Both the position numbers and the translations under genes were made by a program. DNA of 64,000 nucleotides. Origin: Sagittula marina. Its GTDB lineage: Bacteria; Pseudomonadota; Alphaproteobacteria; Rhodobacterales; Rhodobacteraceae. Each line of letters starts with the position of its first letter. Position 1 is the stretch's first letter. The DNA lies in assembly GCF_014196795.1 (NCBI RefSeq), contig NZ_JACIEJ010000005.1, positions 1 through 64,000 of the forward strand, in the 5' to 3' direction. This document shows, piece after piece, positions 26,580-36,953 of this stretch. The notes beneath the pieces are model-generated. The model did not search any database. It saw nothing but the letters and a program-made list of their open reading frames with translations, and was not told the DNA's origin.

Positions 26580-27815
26580 ATGGATATTCTGGTAAAGGGT
26601 GGTCTGCTGGCCGACGGCACGCAGGCCGACATCGCCATCACAGGCGACACCATCACAGAGGTCGCGCCGGGTATCTCCGCCGAGGCGGGCGAGGTGATCG
26701 ACGCGCGGGGAAAGCTGGTCACGCAGCCCTTCGTTGATGCACATTTTCACATGGATGCGACACTGTCCTACGGGCGGCCACGGGTGAACGCCTCTGGCAC
26801 ATTGCTCGAAGGTATCGCGCTGTGGGGGGAGCTGAAGCAGCAGCAGACGCGCGAGGACATCATCGCCCGCGCGCTTGATTATTGTCGGCAGGCAGTGGCC
26901 AAGGGCATCCTTGCGATCCGAAGCCATGTGGATGTGACGGACGAAAGCTTCAACACGGTCGAGGCTCTGCTGGAGGTCCGCGACCGTGTGCGCGGCGTGC
27001 TGGACCTGCAACTGGTCGCCTTCCCGCAGGATGGCTGGTTCCGGGCGCCCGGCGGCGCGGAGCAGGTCGTCCGCGCGCTGGACGCCGGTGTCGATGTGGT
27101 CGGTGGCATTCCTCATTTCGAGCGCACCATGGCGGATGGCGCGGCCTCTGTCCGGGCCGCCTGTGAACTGGCCGCCGCGCGTGGCCTGCGGGTAGATCTG
27201 CATTGCGACGAAAGCGACGACCCCCTGTCGCGGCACATCGAAACACTGGCCGCCGAGACCCTGCGCTGTGGTCTGCAAGGTCGCGTTGCCGGGTCGCACC
27301 TGACCTCCATGCATTCGATGGACAACTACTACGTCGCCAAGCTGCTGCCGCTGATCGCCGAGGCACAGGTGGCCGCGATCCCCAACCCGCTGATCAACAT
27401 CACGCTGCAGGGACGTATGGACAGTTATCCCAAGCGGCGCGGCCAGACCCGCGTGCCAGAGCTGCGCGCGGCAGGGGTGACGGTGGCCTTTGGTCAGGAT
27501 TGCGTGCGCGACCCGTGGTATCCGCTGGGCTCGGGCGACATGCTGGACGTGGCCCATATGGGTCTGCACGTCGGCCTGATGACCGCGCCGGACCAGATGC
27601 GCACGGCGTTCGAGATGGTCACCAGAACCCCGGCAGAGATCCTCGGGCTGGACTTTGGTCTGACCAAGGGCAAGCGCGCCAGCCTCGTGGTGCTGGACGC
27701 CCCGGATCCGATCGAGGCGCTGCGCCTGCGGCCCGCGCGTCTGGCGGTGATCTCCAACGGGAAGGTGGTCTCACGGACAGAGCCTGCGCGCAGTGATCTG
27801 TCCGTGACGTTCTGA
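26580..27815 (+). CDS. CodA-type cytosine-deaminase-like amidohydrolase
   Basis: The 411-residue protein starts at the ATG at 26580, just before DILVKGG (AGGGAGCGTGAGC precedes it). It has the metal-binding H55-x-H57 (DAHFHMD), RSHVDVTDESF, LHCDESDDPLSRHIET, SHLTSMHSMDNYY and GQDCVRDPWYPLGSGDML. These match the E. coli CodA landmarks. In CodA the last motif, as I recall, is GHDDVFDPWYPLG with D313 catalytic and D314 shaping specificity; here the second Asp is Cys. It may deaminate a cyclic compound other than cytosine. Confidence 0.85.
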   Translation: MDILVKGGLLADGTQADIAITGDTITEVAPGISAEAGEVIDARGKLVTQPFVDAHFHMDATLSYGRPRVNASGTLLEGIALWGELKQQQTREDIIARALDYCRQAVAKGILAIRSHVDVTDESFNTVEALLEVRDRVRGVLDLQLVAFPQDGWFRAPGGAEQVVRALDAGVDVVGGIPHFERTMADGAASVRAACELAAARGLRVDLHCDESDDPLSRHIETLAAETLRCGLQGRVAGSHLTSMHSMDNYYVAKLLPLIAEAQVAAIPNPLINITLQGRMDSYPKRRGQTRVPELRAAGVTVAFGQDCVRDPWYPLGSGDMLDVAHMGLHVGLMTAPDQMRTAFEMVTRTPAEILGLDFGLTKGKRASLVVLDAPDPIEALRLRPARLAVISNGKVVSRTEPARSDLSVTF

Positions 27816-27827
27816 CATCCGGTTGAC

Positions 27828-29864
27828 CTAGATCGCCTTTACCAGACGGAGCGCATCGTAGATCGCCGCGTGCGTGTTGCGCGCGGCGACGGCGTCGCCA
27901 ATGCGGAAAAGTTTATACAGTCCTGCAGAATTGCGGCTGACAATTTGTGGTGCGCCGCTGATGAACGCGTCGTAATCCACCTCGCCAAGGTTCGACGACC
28001 CGGCCAGCAGATCGAAGTACAGATCGTCGAGCGGCCGGGTGCCGTGGTTGACCACCACCTGGTCCACTTCGCGGGTGCGGGTCACGCCGCCGTAGTCGCT
28101 GCCGATGGTGGCCCGCAGGTGGTTGCCGTCACGCGCCACCGAGTCCAGCTTCCACGTCACGGTAAAGGTCACGTCGCGCTGTTGCAGTTCGCGCATCGCC
28201 GGGGTGAGGGACATGGCCATCACCTCGGACGAGATGTTGCGGTCGCGGGTCATCAGTTCGACCCTGGCCCCGGTTGCCGCGATCTTTTCCGCCGCCTGAA
28301 GCGCCGCGTAATCGCCCGCGTCATCGTAGATCAACACGTTGCTGCCCGGCACCGCGTCGCCCGACAGGATGTCCCAGGCGGAGACGACAAGCTCATCGCC
28401 TTCGGTCAGAACCTCGGTGTGGGGCAGGCCGCCGGTGGCGACGATGACCACGTCCGGGGCGTCCGCCTGTACCGTGTCGGCATCGGCAAAGCTGTTGAAG
28501 CGAAAGGTGACGCCCATGCGTTCGCATTCGTCGAAGCGCCATTGGATCAGCTGGATCATCTCGGCGCGGCGCGGGGTCTGCGCGGTCAGGCGGACCTGAC
28601 CACCGGGATCGTTGGCAGCCTCGTGAACGATGACCTCATGCCCACGGGCCGCGGCCACGCGCGCGGCCTCCAGCCCCGCCGGCCCGGCGCCGACGATCAC
28701 CACGCGGTGTTTTGCATCTGCGGCGGGGACGTCGTGGGGCTGCTCCAGCTCGCGGCCCGTCGCCGGGTTGTGCAGGCAGAGCGCCATGCCGCCCTGATAG
28801 ATGCGGTCGAGGCAATAGTTCGCGCCGACGCACGGGCGGATGCGGTCCTCTTCGCCGCGCAGGATCTTGGCCACGATATGGGGGTCGGCCATGTGGGCGC
28901 GGGTCATGCCGACCATATCCAGCTTGCCGCTGGCAATGGCGTGGCGCGCGGTGGCCACGTCCTGGATCTTGGCGGCGTGGAAGGTGGGGAACTGGGTTGC
29001 GGCGCGCACTTCCCCGGCGAAATCCAGATGCGGGGCAGAGCGCATCCCCTGCACGGGGATCACGTCGGTCAGTCCGGCGTCGGTGTCGATGTGCCCCTTC
29101 ACCACGTTGAGGAAGTCGACCATGCCGGAGTCCTTCAGCCGCCGCGAGATCTCGATCCCGTCAGTCCTGGTCAGGCCGCCGGGCAGATCCTCATCCCCGG
29201 TGTAGCGCACGCCAACGAGGAAATCGTCACCGCAGCGTTTGCGGATTTCGGACAGGATGTCGAAGGTGAACCGCAGTCGGTTGTCCAGCGAGCCGCCGTA
29301 GGGGCCGTGCAGATCGTTGGTCAGCGGCGACCAGAACTGGTCCATCAGGTGGCCGTAGGCTTGCAGCTCGATCCCGTCCAGGCCTGCGGCCTGCATCCGC
29401 TCTGCCGCGTCGGCGTAATCGCTGATGATGCGCGCGATGTCCCAGTCCTCGGCCTTCTTCGGGAACGCCTTGTGCGAGGGCTCGCGTTCATGTCCCGGCG
29501 AGACAACCGGCAGCCAGTCGGCCTTGTCCCACCGGGTGCGGCGGCCAAGGTGGGTGAGCTGGATCATCACCGCACAGCCGTGGTCGTGGCATTCGTCGGT
29601 GAGTTGTTTCATCCAGCCGACGACCTCGTCCTTCCACGCCAGAATGTTGTTGAACACCGGCGGGCTGTCCCGCGAGACGCTGGCCGACCCGGCGGTCATG
29701 GTCAGCGCCACACCGGCCCGCGCGCGCTCCACATGGTAGGCGCGGTAGCGGTCCTTGGGCATCCCGTCCTCGGGGTAGGCGGGTTCGTGGCTGGTGATCA
29801 TCAGCCGGTTTTTCAGGGTCAGATGCTTCAGTTGATAGGGCTGGAGAAGCGGATCGTTGGTCAT
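27828..29864 (-). CDS. TMADH/2,4-dienoyl-CoA-reductase-like flavoprotein, probable N-demethylase
   Basis: The 678-residue protein has an N-terminal Old-Yellow-Enzyme barrel binding FMN (about 5-345), a linker, and a nucleotide-binding part with VVIVGAGPAGLEAARVAAARGHEV (read as two shorter blocks) at about 388. This is the architecture of trimethylamine dehydrogenase, of the dimethylglycine demethylase DgcA and of N-methylproline demethylase. The cluster-binding region has C345, C351 and C363 but Ala at 348, where a 4Fe-4S ligand is expected. Placed next to a Gbc-type monooxygenase pair it probably demethylates dimethylglycine or N-methylproline. It diverges from the TetR gene across a palindromic operator. 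Confidence 0.82.
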   Translation of the reverse strand: MTNDPLLQPYQLKHLTLKNRLMITSHEPAYPEDGMPKDRYRAYHVERARAGVALTMTAGSASVSRDSPPVFNNILAWKDEVVGWMKQLTDECHDHGCAVMIQLTHLGRRTRWDKADWLPVVSPGHEREPSHKAFPKKAEDWDIARIISDYADAAERMQAAGLDGIELQAYGHLMDQFWSPLTNDLHGPYGGSLDNRLRFTFDILSEIRKRCGDDFLVGVRYTGDEDLPGGLTRTDGIEISRRLKDSGMVDFLNVVKGHIDTDAGLTDVIPVQGMRSAPHLDFAGEVRAATQFPTFHAAKIQDVATARHAIASGKLDMVGMTRAHMADPHIVAKILRGEEDRIRPCVGANYCLDRIYQGGMALCLHNPATGRELEQPHDVPAADAKHRVVIVGAGPAGLEAARVAAARGHEVIVHEAANDPGGQVRLTAQTPRRAEMIQLIQWRFDECERMGVTFRFNSFADADTVQADAPDVVIVATGGLPHTEVLTEGDELVVSAWDILSGDAVPGSNVLIYDDAGDYAALQAAEKIAATGARVELMTRDRNISSEVMAMSLTPAMRELQQRDVTFTVTWKLDSVARDGNHLRATIGSDYGGVTRTREVDQVVVNHGTRPLDDLYFDLLAGSSNLGEVDYDAFISGAPQIVSRNSAGLYKLFRIGDAVAARNTHAAIYDALRLVKAI

Positions 29865-29920
29865 GGCGGGCTCCCTTGCTGCTCAAGCGATTCCATAAAA
29901 TGTACAGAGGTGTCAATTTA

Positions 29921-29940
29921 AATGTGCATCGATGTACATT
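29921..29940. promoter_or_regulatory. 20-bp palindrome, probable TetR operator
   Basis: AATGTGCATC followed by GATGTACATT is a 20-base palindrome with one mismatched pair. It lies in the 116-base gap between the divergent flavoprotein and TetR genes. A further copy of one arm, AAAATGTACA at 29897-29906, forms with TGTACATTTT (29933-29942) a perfect 10-base inverted repeat. TetR-family sites usually look like this. The TetR protein and operator pairing is an inference from position. Confidence 0.72.
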
Positions 29941-29980
29941 TTGCATTGCCGGGGTATTTCGATGCGCTTATCGTGCCGCC

Positions 29981-30604
29981 ATGACAGAGGTGATTTCAGA
30001 CGAACAGAAGGGGTGGCGTGGTTCGCGGGAGGTCTGGCTGGAGGCCGCGCGGGCGGCGTTTCTCGACAGTGGACTGGACGCGGTGAAGGTGCAGCCGCTG
30101 GCCGCGCGGCTTGGCCTGTCGCGCACCAGTTTCTATTGGTTTTTCAAGGACCGGGCGGCGATCCTCGACGCGCTGCAAGACGACTGGGAATCCACCAACA
30201 CGGCTGCGCTGGTCGCGGGCTGCGAGGCCCCGGCAGAGACCATTTCAGAGGCCGTGCTGAACTTGCTTGCCGTGTTTCTGGACGAAAACCGTTTCATGCC
30301 ACGCTACGATATGGCGGTGCGCGGCTGGGCGCATCAGTCCGACGCCGTGGCCGCGCGGGTCAGTGCGGCAGACGATCAACGCCTGGCCGCGATCCGGCGC
30401 ATGTTCCGGCGTTTCGGGTTCGAGGCAGGGGAGGCAGACGTCCGTGCGCGCACCGTCTACCTTGTGCAGATCGGCTACATTGCCTTGCAGACCAATGAGG
30501 CTCTGGCGGATCGGCTGGCCCGCATTCCGGCCTATGTCAAGACATACGCCGGGCAGCCTGCGACCGAGGCGGAGCTGATGCGTTTCCGCGCGCGGTTCAC
30601 ATGA
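29981..30604 (+). CDS. TetR-family transcriptional regulator
   Basis: The 207-residue protein starts at the ATG at 29981; the frame is open back to 29876 but that would cover the operator. The N-terminal DNA-binding domain includes AARAAFLDSGLDAVKVQPLAARLGLSRTSFYWFFKDRAAIL as helix-turn-helix (about residues 20-60). The C-terminal ligand domain is variable. It diverges from the demethylase-like gene and converges on the LysR gene (8-base gap). A role as repressor of the demethylase-like gene is likely. Confidence 0.88.
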   Translation: MTEVISDEQKGWRGSREVWLEAARAAFLDSGLDAVKVQPLAARLGLSRTSFYWFFKDRAAILDALQDDWESTNTAALVAGCEAPAETISEAVLNLLAVFLDENRFMPRYDMAVRGWAHQSDAVAARVSAADDQRLAAIRRMFRRFGFEAGEADVRARTVYLVQIGYIALQTNEALADRLARIPAYVKTYAGQPATEAELMRFRARFT

Positions 30605-30612
30605 CCGACACG

Positions 30613-31494
30613 TCACCCCTTGGTCGCGGCCAGCCAGTCGCGAAAGACGAGCGCCTGGCGCGAGGCCTTTGTGTGTGTTTGCAGGTAGAAGGTCTGCGGC
30701 GAGGTCATGCGCTCTGCCACCAGCGGGACCAGCGCGCCGCTGTCCAGCAGATCATCAATCAGCCCGGTCCAGCCCAGCACCGCGCCCACGCCATCCCGCG
30801 CCAGTTGCAACGCGATCATGTGGTTGTTCACCACGATCCCGCGACCGGGGGGCGGGGACAACCCGAACTTCGCGAACCATTCGGACCAGCCGGTCCATTC
30901 CATGCCCTCTGCCACGACGTGAATCAGCGGCGCGCCATGCAGATCATGGATCGAGGTGATGCCCCTTGTGGCTGCGAACTCGGACGTGCCGACGGCGATG
31001 ATGTCGTCACGAAACAGCGGCAGGCAGGCAGGGTCATCCTCGGCCATGCTGCCGTAATGGATGCTCAGGTCTGCGCGTCCGGGGGCCGAGGCCGCATCGC
31101 TCACAAGTTGAGAGACAATGATGTCGGGCCGCGCTTTCCAAAAATCGGTCAACTGCGGCGTCAACCAAAAGGCGCTGACCGCCGTGGTGGTCTGCACCAC
31201 CACGTCCTCCGTGTCGGGACCGGCGCGGACGTCGCGCACGGCTTCGGCGATTCCCTCGAACCCGCGCTGCAACGCGACGAAAAGATAGGCGCCCGCTTCG
31301 GTCAGTTCGACGCCGCGATGCTGGCGGCGAAACATCTCGCTGCCGAGGTCGGATTCGAGTCGCCGGATCTGGTGACTGACCGCCGCGGGCGTGACGTTGA
31401 GCTCTGTCGCGGCAGTTTTGAAGCTTAAATTTCGAGCGGCCGCCTCGAAGCAAAGCAGCGCATTGAGCGAAGGAAGGTCATAGTGACGTGGCAT
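30613..31494 (-). CDS. GcvA-like LysR-family regulator next to betaine genes
   Basis: The 293-residue protein has the GcvA-type opening MPRHYDLPSLNALLCFEAAA and the helix-turn-helix SFKTAATELNVTPAAVSHQIRRLE. The effector domain follows to the end. It diverges from the monooxygenase gene at 31640 and probably activates it in response to a betaine or an intermediate, as is common for LysR genes beside glycine-betaine genes. The gap 31495-31639 holds both promoters; I see no clean dyad there. Confidence 0.88.
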   Translation of the reverse strand: MPRHYDLPSLNALLCFEAAARNLSFKTAATELNVTPAAVSHQIRRLESDLGSEMFRRQHRGVELTEAGAYLFVALQRGFEGIAEAVRDVRAGPDTEDVVVQTTTAVSAFWLTPQLTDFWKARPDIIVSQLVSDAASAPGRADLSIHYGSMAEDDPACLPLFRDDIIAVGTSEFAATRGITSIHDLHGAPLIHVVAEGMEWTGWSEWFAKFGLSPPPGRGIVVNNHMIALQLARDGVGAVLGWTGLIDDLLDSGALVPLVAERMTSPQTFYLQTHTKASRQALVFRDWLAATKG

Positions 31495-31609
31495 GGTGTC
31501 GCTTTTGAGTGGCTGGGTGTCGGGAATGGTGTCAGGTGAATTAATCTAACTCAAGGTGATTTTTTTTACCATTGATGAGCGGCAGATTGATCGGCATCGC
31601 AAGAGGTGA

Positions 31610-32872
<1,263 letters not shown>

Positions 32873-32876
32873 CATA

Positions 32877-33941
32877 ATGAACGCGATTTCTCCGACGCTG
32901 GCCTTCTGGTCCGATGACGAACCGCTGGAATGCGTGTCCTTCCTGCCGGAAGCACATAACGTCGTGACCTTCACCTTTCAGTCGCCGTCCGGTGCGCTGT
33001 TCCGCTACAAGCCGGGACAGTTCGTCACGCTGGAGCTTCCGGTGCCGGGCGGGCCTCTGTTCCGGACCTACACGATCAGCTCTTCGCCCTCGCGCCCGAC
33101 GTCGCTGACCATCACGGTCAAGGCGCAGGACGGCTCGCTTGGCACGCGCTGGATGCTCGACCATCTGCGCGCGGGCATGCGCCTGAATGCCAAGGGGCCG
33201 GGCGGCACGTTCTCGAACGTCAACCACCCGGCGTCCAAGTATCTGTTCATCTCCGCAGGGTCGGGCATCACGCCGATGATGTCGATGACCACGGCGATGT
33301 ATGACGCGGGCCGGGACCCGGACATCGTGTTCATCAATTGCGCGCGCCGCCCGTCGGAAATCATCTTCCGCCAGCGGCTGGAGCATATGGCCGCCCGCAT
33401 CACCGGGATCGAGCTGGCATGGGTGGTGGACAAGACGGACCGCTACCAGCCCTGGACCGGGTATCGCGGCCACTTCAACCAGCTTCTGCTGGGTCTCACG
33501 GCGCCGGACTATCTTGAGCGCGAAGTGTTCTGCTGCGGGCCGGAGTCCTTCATGACCGCCGTGCGTGAGGCGCTGGTGGGCCTCGGCTTCGACATGGACC
33601 GCTACCATCAGGAAAGCTTTCACGCACCTGTGGGCGCGACCGAGGACTTCCCCGAAGACGTCACGCTGGACGAAGAAACCAAGGCTCAGATCGAGTTCAC
33701 GCTGTCTGGCAAGACCGTCGAATGCGCCGAGACGGAAACCCTGCTGGGTGCGGCGCGCACCGCTGGTCTGGCAATCCCGTCCGGCTGTACGTTCGGTGTC
33801 TGCGGCACTTGCAAGATCAAGAAAACCGAAGGCACGGTGCACATGGTCCACAACGGTGGCATCACCGACGAGGACATCGAGGACGGCTACATCCTCGCGT
33901 GTTGTTCCAACCCTATCGGCAAGGTGGTTGTCGAAGCCTGA
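32877..33941 (+). CDS. gbcB: GbcB-like ferredoxin reductase of betaine monooxygenase
   Basis: The 354-residue protein has the FAD motif RTYTISSSPS, the nucleotide-binding motif FISAGSGITPMM and CCGPESFM, and a C-terminal [2Fe-2S] ferredoxin with CTFGVCGTC and a later C in ACCSNP. This is the flavin-NAD-ferredoxin order of Gbc reductases. It passes electrons to the Rieske oxygenase encoded just before it. A strong terminator follows, so the two genes are a complete operon. Confidence 0.9.
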   Translation: MNAISPTLAFWSDDEPLECVSFLPEAHNVVTFTFQSPSGALFRYKPGQFVTLELPVPGGPLFRTYTISSSPSRPTSLTITVKAQDGSLGTRWMLDHLRAGMRLNAKGPGGTFSNVNHPASKYLFISAGSGITPMMSMTTAMYDAGRDPDIVFINCARRPSEIIFRQRLEHMAARITGIELAWVVDKTDRYQPWTGYRGHFNQLLLGLTAPDYLEREVFCCGPESFMTAVREALVGLGFDMDRYHQESFHAPVGATEDFPEDVTLDEETKAQIEFTLSGKTVECAETETLLGAARTAGLAIPSGCTFGVCGTCKIKKTEGTVHMVHNGGITDEDIEDGYILACCSNPIGKVVVEA

Positions 33942-33958
33942 CGGTATCAGTTCCCCGC

Positions 33959-33993
33959 AACGGCCGGTTCCCGCAGGGGTGCCGGCCGTTTTT
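33959..33993 (+). terminator. rho-independent terminator after gbcAB
   Basis: AACGGCCGG at 33959-33967 pairs perfectly with CCGGCCGTT at 33982-33990 and is followed by T residues (TTTTGCG). It lies 18 bases after the gbcB stop. Confidence 0.85.
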
Positions 33994-34213
33994 GCGTTCT
34001 GTATCGGGCCAAGCCTATCGGACGCCCGGCCTTGAATGATCTGCGCCGCACGGTCGGTGAGGGCGCTTCTGCCCGGCAGGGCGCGATGTAGCCGATGTCA
34101 AGGAAGACGCGCGCCCCGGTCTCGATCACGCGATGACGGGGCAGGGTGCAATTTGATTTCACCTTTGGTGCGTTGGCGTTTATGAGGGCACGAGTCAAAT
34201 ACCGGAGGATCAC

Positions 34214-36064
34214 ATGCCGCGCTATCGTTCCAGAACCAGCACCCATGGACGCAACATGGCCGGGGCCCGTGGCCTTTGGCGGGCGACGGGCATGGGCGAC
34301 GACGATTTCGGCAAGCCGATCATTGCCATCGTCAACAGCTTTACCCAGTTCGTGCCGGGCCACGTCCACCTGAAGGATCTCGGCCAGATGGTCGCCCGCG
34401 AGGTCGAAGCCGCGGGGGGCGTTGCCAAGGAATTCAACACCATCGCCGTGGATGACGGCATCGCCATGGGCCACGACGGGATGCTGTACTCGCTGCCCTC
34501 GCGCGAGGTCATCGCCGACAGTGTGGAATACATGGTCAATGCCCACTGTGCCGATGCCATCGTGTGCATTTCCAACTGTGACAAGATCACGCCCGGCATG
34601 TTGATGGCCGCCATGCGCCTGAACGTCCCGGCGATCTTTGTGTCCGGTGGCCCGATGGAGGCCGGCAAGATCGACCTCGAAGGGCTGGATGTCAAGAAGG
34701 TCGATCTGGTGGATGCGATGGTCGCCGCTGCCTCCGATACCTACACCGACGAACAGGTGCAGCACATCGAGGAAAACGCCTGCCCGACCTGTGGGTCGTG
34801 CTCGGGCATGTTTACCGCCAACTCCATGAACTGTCTGGCGGAGGCGCTGGGTCTGGCGCTGCCGGGCAACGGTTCCACGCTGGCGACCCACGCCGACCGC
34901 AAGCAACTGTTCCTCGAAGCCGGTCGGAAGATCGTCGAGATCACCAAGCGGCACTACGAGGGCGAGGAAAAAGGTCTGCTGCCGCGCGAAATCGCCCGGT
35001 TCGAGGCGTTCGAGAACGCCATGTCGCTCGACATTGCCATGGGGGGCTCGACGAACACCGTTCTGCACCTGCTGGCCATCGCCGCCGAAGGCGAGGTGAA
35101 TTTCACAATGGACGACATCGACCGGCTGTCGCGCAAGGTCCCGTGCCTGTGCAAGGTCGCGCCGAACACCGAGAATGTGCACATGGAAGATGTGCACCGT
35201 GCCGGTGGGATCTTCTCCATCCTCGGGGAGCTGTCGCGCGCGGGGCTGCTGCACACCGACTGTTCCACGGTGCATTCGTCCACCATGGCCGAGGCCATCG
35301 GCAAGTGGGACATCAAGGTCGCCAACAACCCCGAGGCAGAGCAGCTGTTCAAGGCCGCGCCCGGTGGCGTGCGCACCACGGTCGCCTTCTCCACCGAGAA
35401 CCGGTTCAAGGAGCTGGACACCGACCGCGAAGGCGGCGTGATCCGGTCCAAGGAACATGCCTTCTCGCAGGATGGCGGCTTGGCGGTTCTGTTCGGCAAC
35501 ATCGCGCAGGAAGGCTGCATCGTGAAGACGGCAGGCGTCGACGCGTCGATCCTGAAGTTCACCGGCAAAGCGCATGTGTGTGAATCCCAAGACACCGCCG
35601 TCAGCGACATCCTCACCAACAAGGTGAAAGAAGGCGACGTCGTGGTCATCCGCTACGAAGGCCCCAAGGGCGGGCCGGGGATGCAGGAGATGCTGTATCC
35701 GACGTCTTATCTGAAGTCGAAGGGTCTGGGCAAAGCCTGCGCCCTGCTGACGGACGGTCGTTTCTCTGGCGGGACGTCAGGCCTGTCCATCGGCCACGTG
35801 TCCCCCGAGGCGGCGGAAGGCGGCACCATCGGTCTGGTGGAGAAGGGCGACACGATCGAGATCGACATCCCCAACCGCACCATCCACCTTGCCGTGGACG
35901 ACGCGACGCTGGCCGCGCGCCGTGCCGCCCGTGACGAGGCAGGTTGGAAGCCGGAAGAAAAGCGTACCCGCAAGGTGTCCTCGGCGTTGAAAGCCTATGC
36001 GGCGCTGGCCACTTCGGCGGCCAAGGGTGCCGTGCGCGACGTGGACCAGCTGACGAAGAAGTAA
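34214..36064 (+). CDS. ilvD: IlvD, dihydroxy-acid dehydratase
   Basis: The 616-residue protein makes the 2-oxo acids for valine, isoleucine and leucine from 2,3-dihydroxy acids. It is of normal length and has the Fe-S cysteines and family motifs ([11 protein letters not shown], and [17 protein letters not shown] at about 192-208), plus [10 protein letters not shown] near the end. GGAGG precedes the start. It stands alone as a housekeeping gene. The bases between the gbcB terminator and the start hold its own promoter. Confidence 0.97.
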   Translation: MPRYRSRTSTHGRNMAGARGLWRATGMGDDDFGKPIIAIVNSFTQFVPGHVHLKDLGQMVAREVEAAGGVAKEFNTIAVDDGIAMGHDGMLYSLPSREVIADSVEYMVNAHCADAIVCISNCDKITPGMLMAAMRLNVPAIFVSGGPMEAGKIDLEGLDVKKVDLVDAMVAAASDTYTDEQVQHIEENACPTCGSCSGMFTANSMNCLAEALGLALPGNGSTLATHADRKQLFLEAGRKIVEITKRHYEGEEKGLLPREIARFEAFENAMSLDIAMGGSTNTVLHLLAIAAEGEVNFTMDDIDRLSRKVPCLCKVAPNTENVHMEDVHRAGGIFSILGELSRAGLLHTDCSTVHSSTMAEAIGKWDIKVANNPEAEQLFKAAPGGVRTTVAFSTENRFKELDTDREGGVIRSKEHAFSQDGGLAVLFGNIAQEGCIVKTAGVDASILKFTGKAHVCESQDTAVSDILTNKVKEGDVVVIRYEGPKGGPGMQEMLYPTSYLKSKGLGKACALLTDGRFSGGTSGLSIGHVSPEAAEGGTIGLVEKGDTIEIDIPNRTIHLAVDDATLAARRAARDEAGWKPEEKRTRKVSSALKAYAALATSAAKGAVRDVDQLTKK

Positions 36065-36072
36065 GTGTATCA

Positions 36073-36099
36073 GCCCGCGTATCGTTAAGGTGCGCGGGC
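36073..36099 (+). terminator. hairpin after ilvD, weak terminator
   Basis: GCCCGCG at 36073-36079 pairs with CGCGGGC at 36093-36099, 9 bases after the ilvD stop. The following T tract (GATTTC) is short, so termination may be weak or rho-dependent. Confidence 0.45.
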
Positions 36100-36459
36100 G
36101 ATTTCTGCGCCTGCACCAGCGGACCGCCTGCATGAACAACCGGTCAAGGCGCAAGGCGGGTCCTCGCGGGTGACTGTATTGCGTGGTGCTGCTGTCGCTT
36201 CGTCGGGTTGCCATTGAGCGCCTTTCGCTGGCGTCCGCAGGGCTGCTCCCCATCGCGACCACGGGTGGCCGTAACTGGGTCATGCGGCGTGACCCTGCGA
36301 CGACTTTGTTCCGATGCGCCTCGGTGTCCTTATGACCGGGTTTGGCCGTTCCAACACGTGTTGCACAAGGCATTCGCATACGGGGAGGCCGGGCTGCGAA
36401 GGCTTGCATCTGGCCCCTGCGCAGCGGAGACTTTCGGCTTTCAGCGGGAGGGCAGCATC
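36100..36459. other. 360-base gap without gene
   Basis: I see no gene. Frames open here are extensions of the SnoaL-like frame (from 36208) that lack a ribosome site and look like non-protein translation. The GGGAGGGCAGC before 36460 is the ribosome site of the next gene. Confidence 0.55.
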
Positions 36460-36843
36460 ATGCCAACACCATCGGCCAACAAGGCCACAGTCACGGCCTT
36501 TTACGACATGATGTTCAACCAGTGCCGCCCGCGCGAAGCCATCGCGCGCTACGCCGGGGCGGAGTACATCCAGCACAACCCGCATGTGGGGAACGGCAAG
36601 GACGCCTTCATCACCTATTTCGAGCGGATGGCGCAGGAATATCCGGGCAAGTCCGTGACCTTTCACCGGGTGATTGCCGAGGGCGACCTGGTGGTCTTGC
36701 ATTGCGAACAGCGCTGGCCGGGATCGGACGACTACGCCGGGATGGACATCTTCCGGCTCGATGCCGAGGGCCGCGTGGTGGAACATTGGGATGTGCTGCA
36801 AGTGCTGCCGAAGGTTTCTGCCAACAACAACGGCATGTTCTGA
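36460..36843 (+). CDS. SnoaL-like polyketide-cyclase-fold protein
   Basis: The 127-residue protein has the SnoaL/NTF2-like pattern: [41 protein letters not shown] read as separate blocks, then [18 protein letters not shown] and [21 protein letters not shown]. These proteins often bind small aromatic or hydroxylated ligands. The start at 36460 has GGGAGGG upstream; the frame to 36208 is rejected as noncoding extension. No neighbour suggests the substrate. Confidence 0.8.
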   Translation: MPTPSANKATVTAFYDMMFNQCRPREAIARYAGAEYIQHNPHVGNGKDAFITYFERMAQEYPGKSVTFHRVIAEGDLVVLHCEQRWPGSDDYAGMDIFRLDAEGRVVEHWDVLQVLPKVSANNNGMF

Positions 36844-36953
36844 CGCATCCGGGGTCGCGCCCTGCGTGGGCGCCGACGGCACTGGACGGTCCTGGCCGCT
36901 TGTGCTTCGGTCGCCTGGGCTGAACTGCGCCCCGAGTGTTGATTGAGGAACCG

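Noticed and set aside
27870-29921. 683-codon plus-strand frame opposite the TMADH-like gene
   Set aside because: Shadow of a well-supported flavoprotein; no motif, no ribosome site, odd composition.
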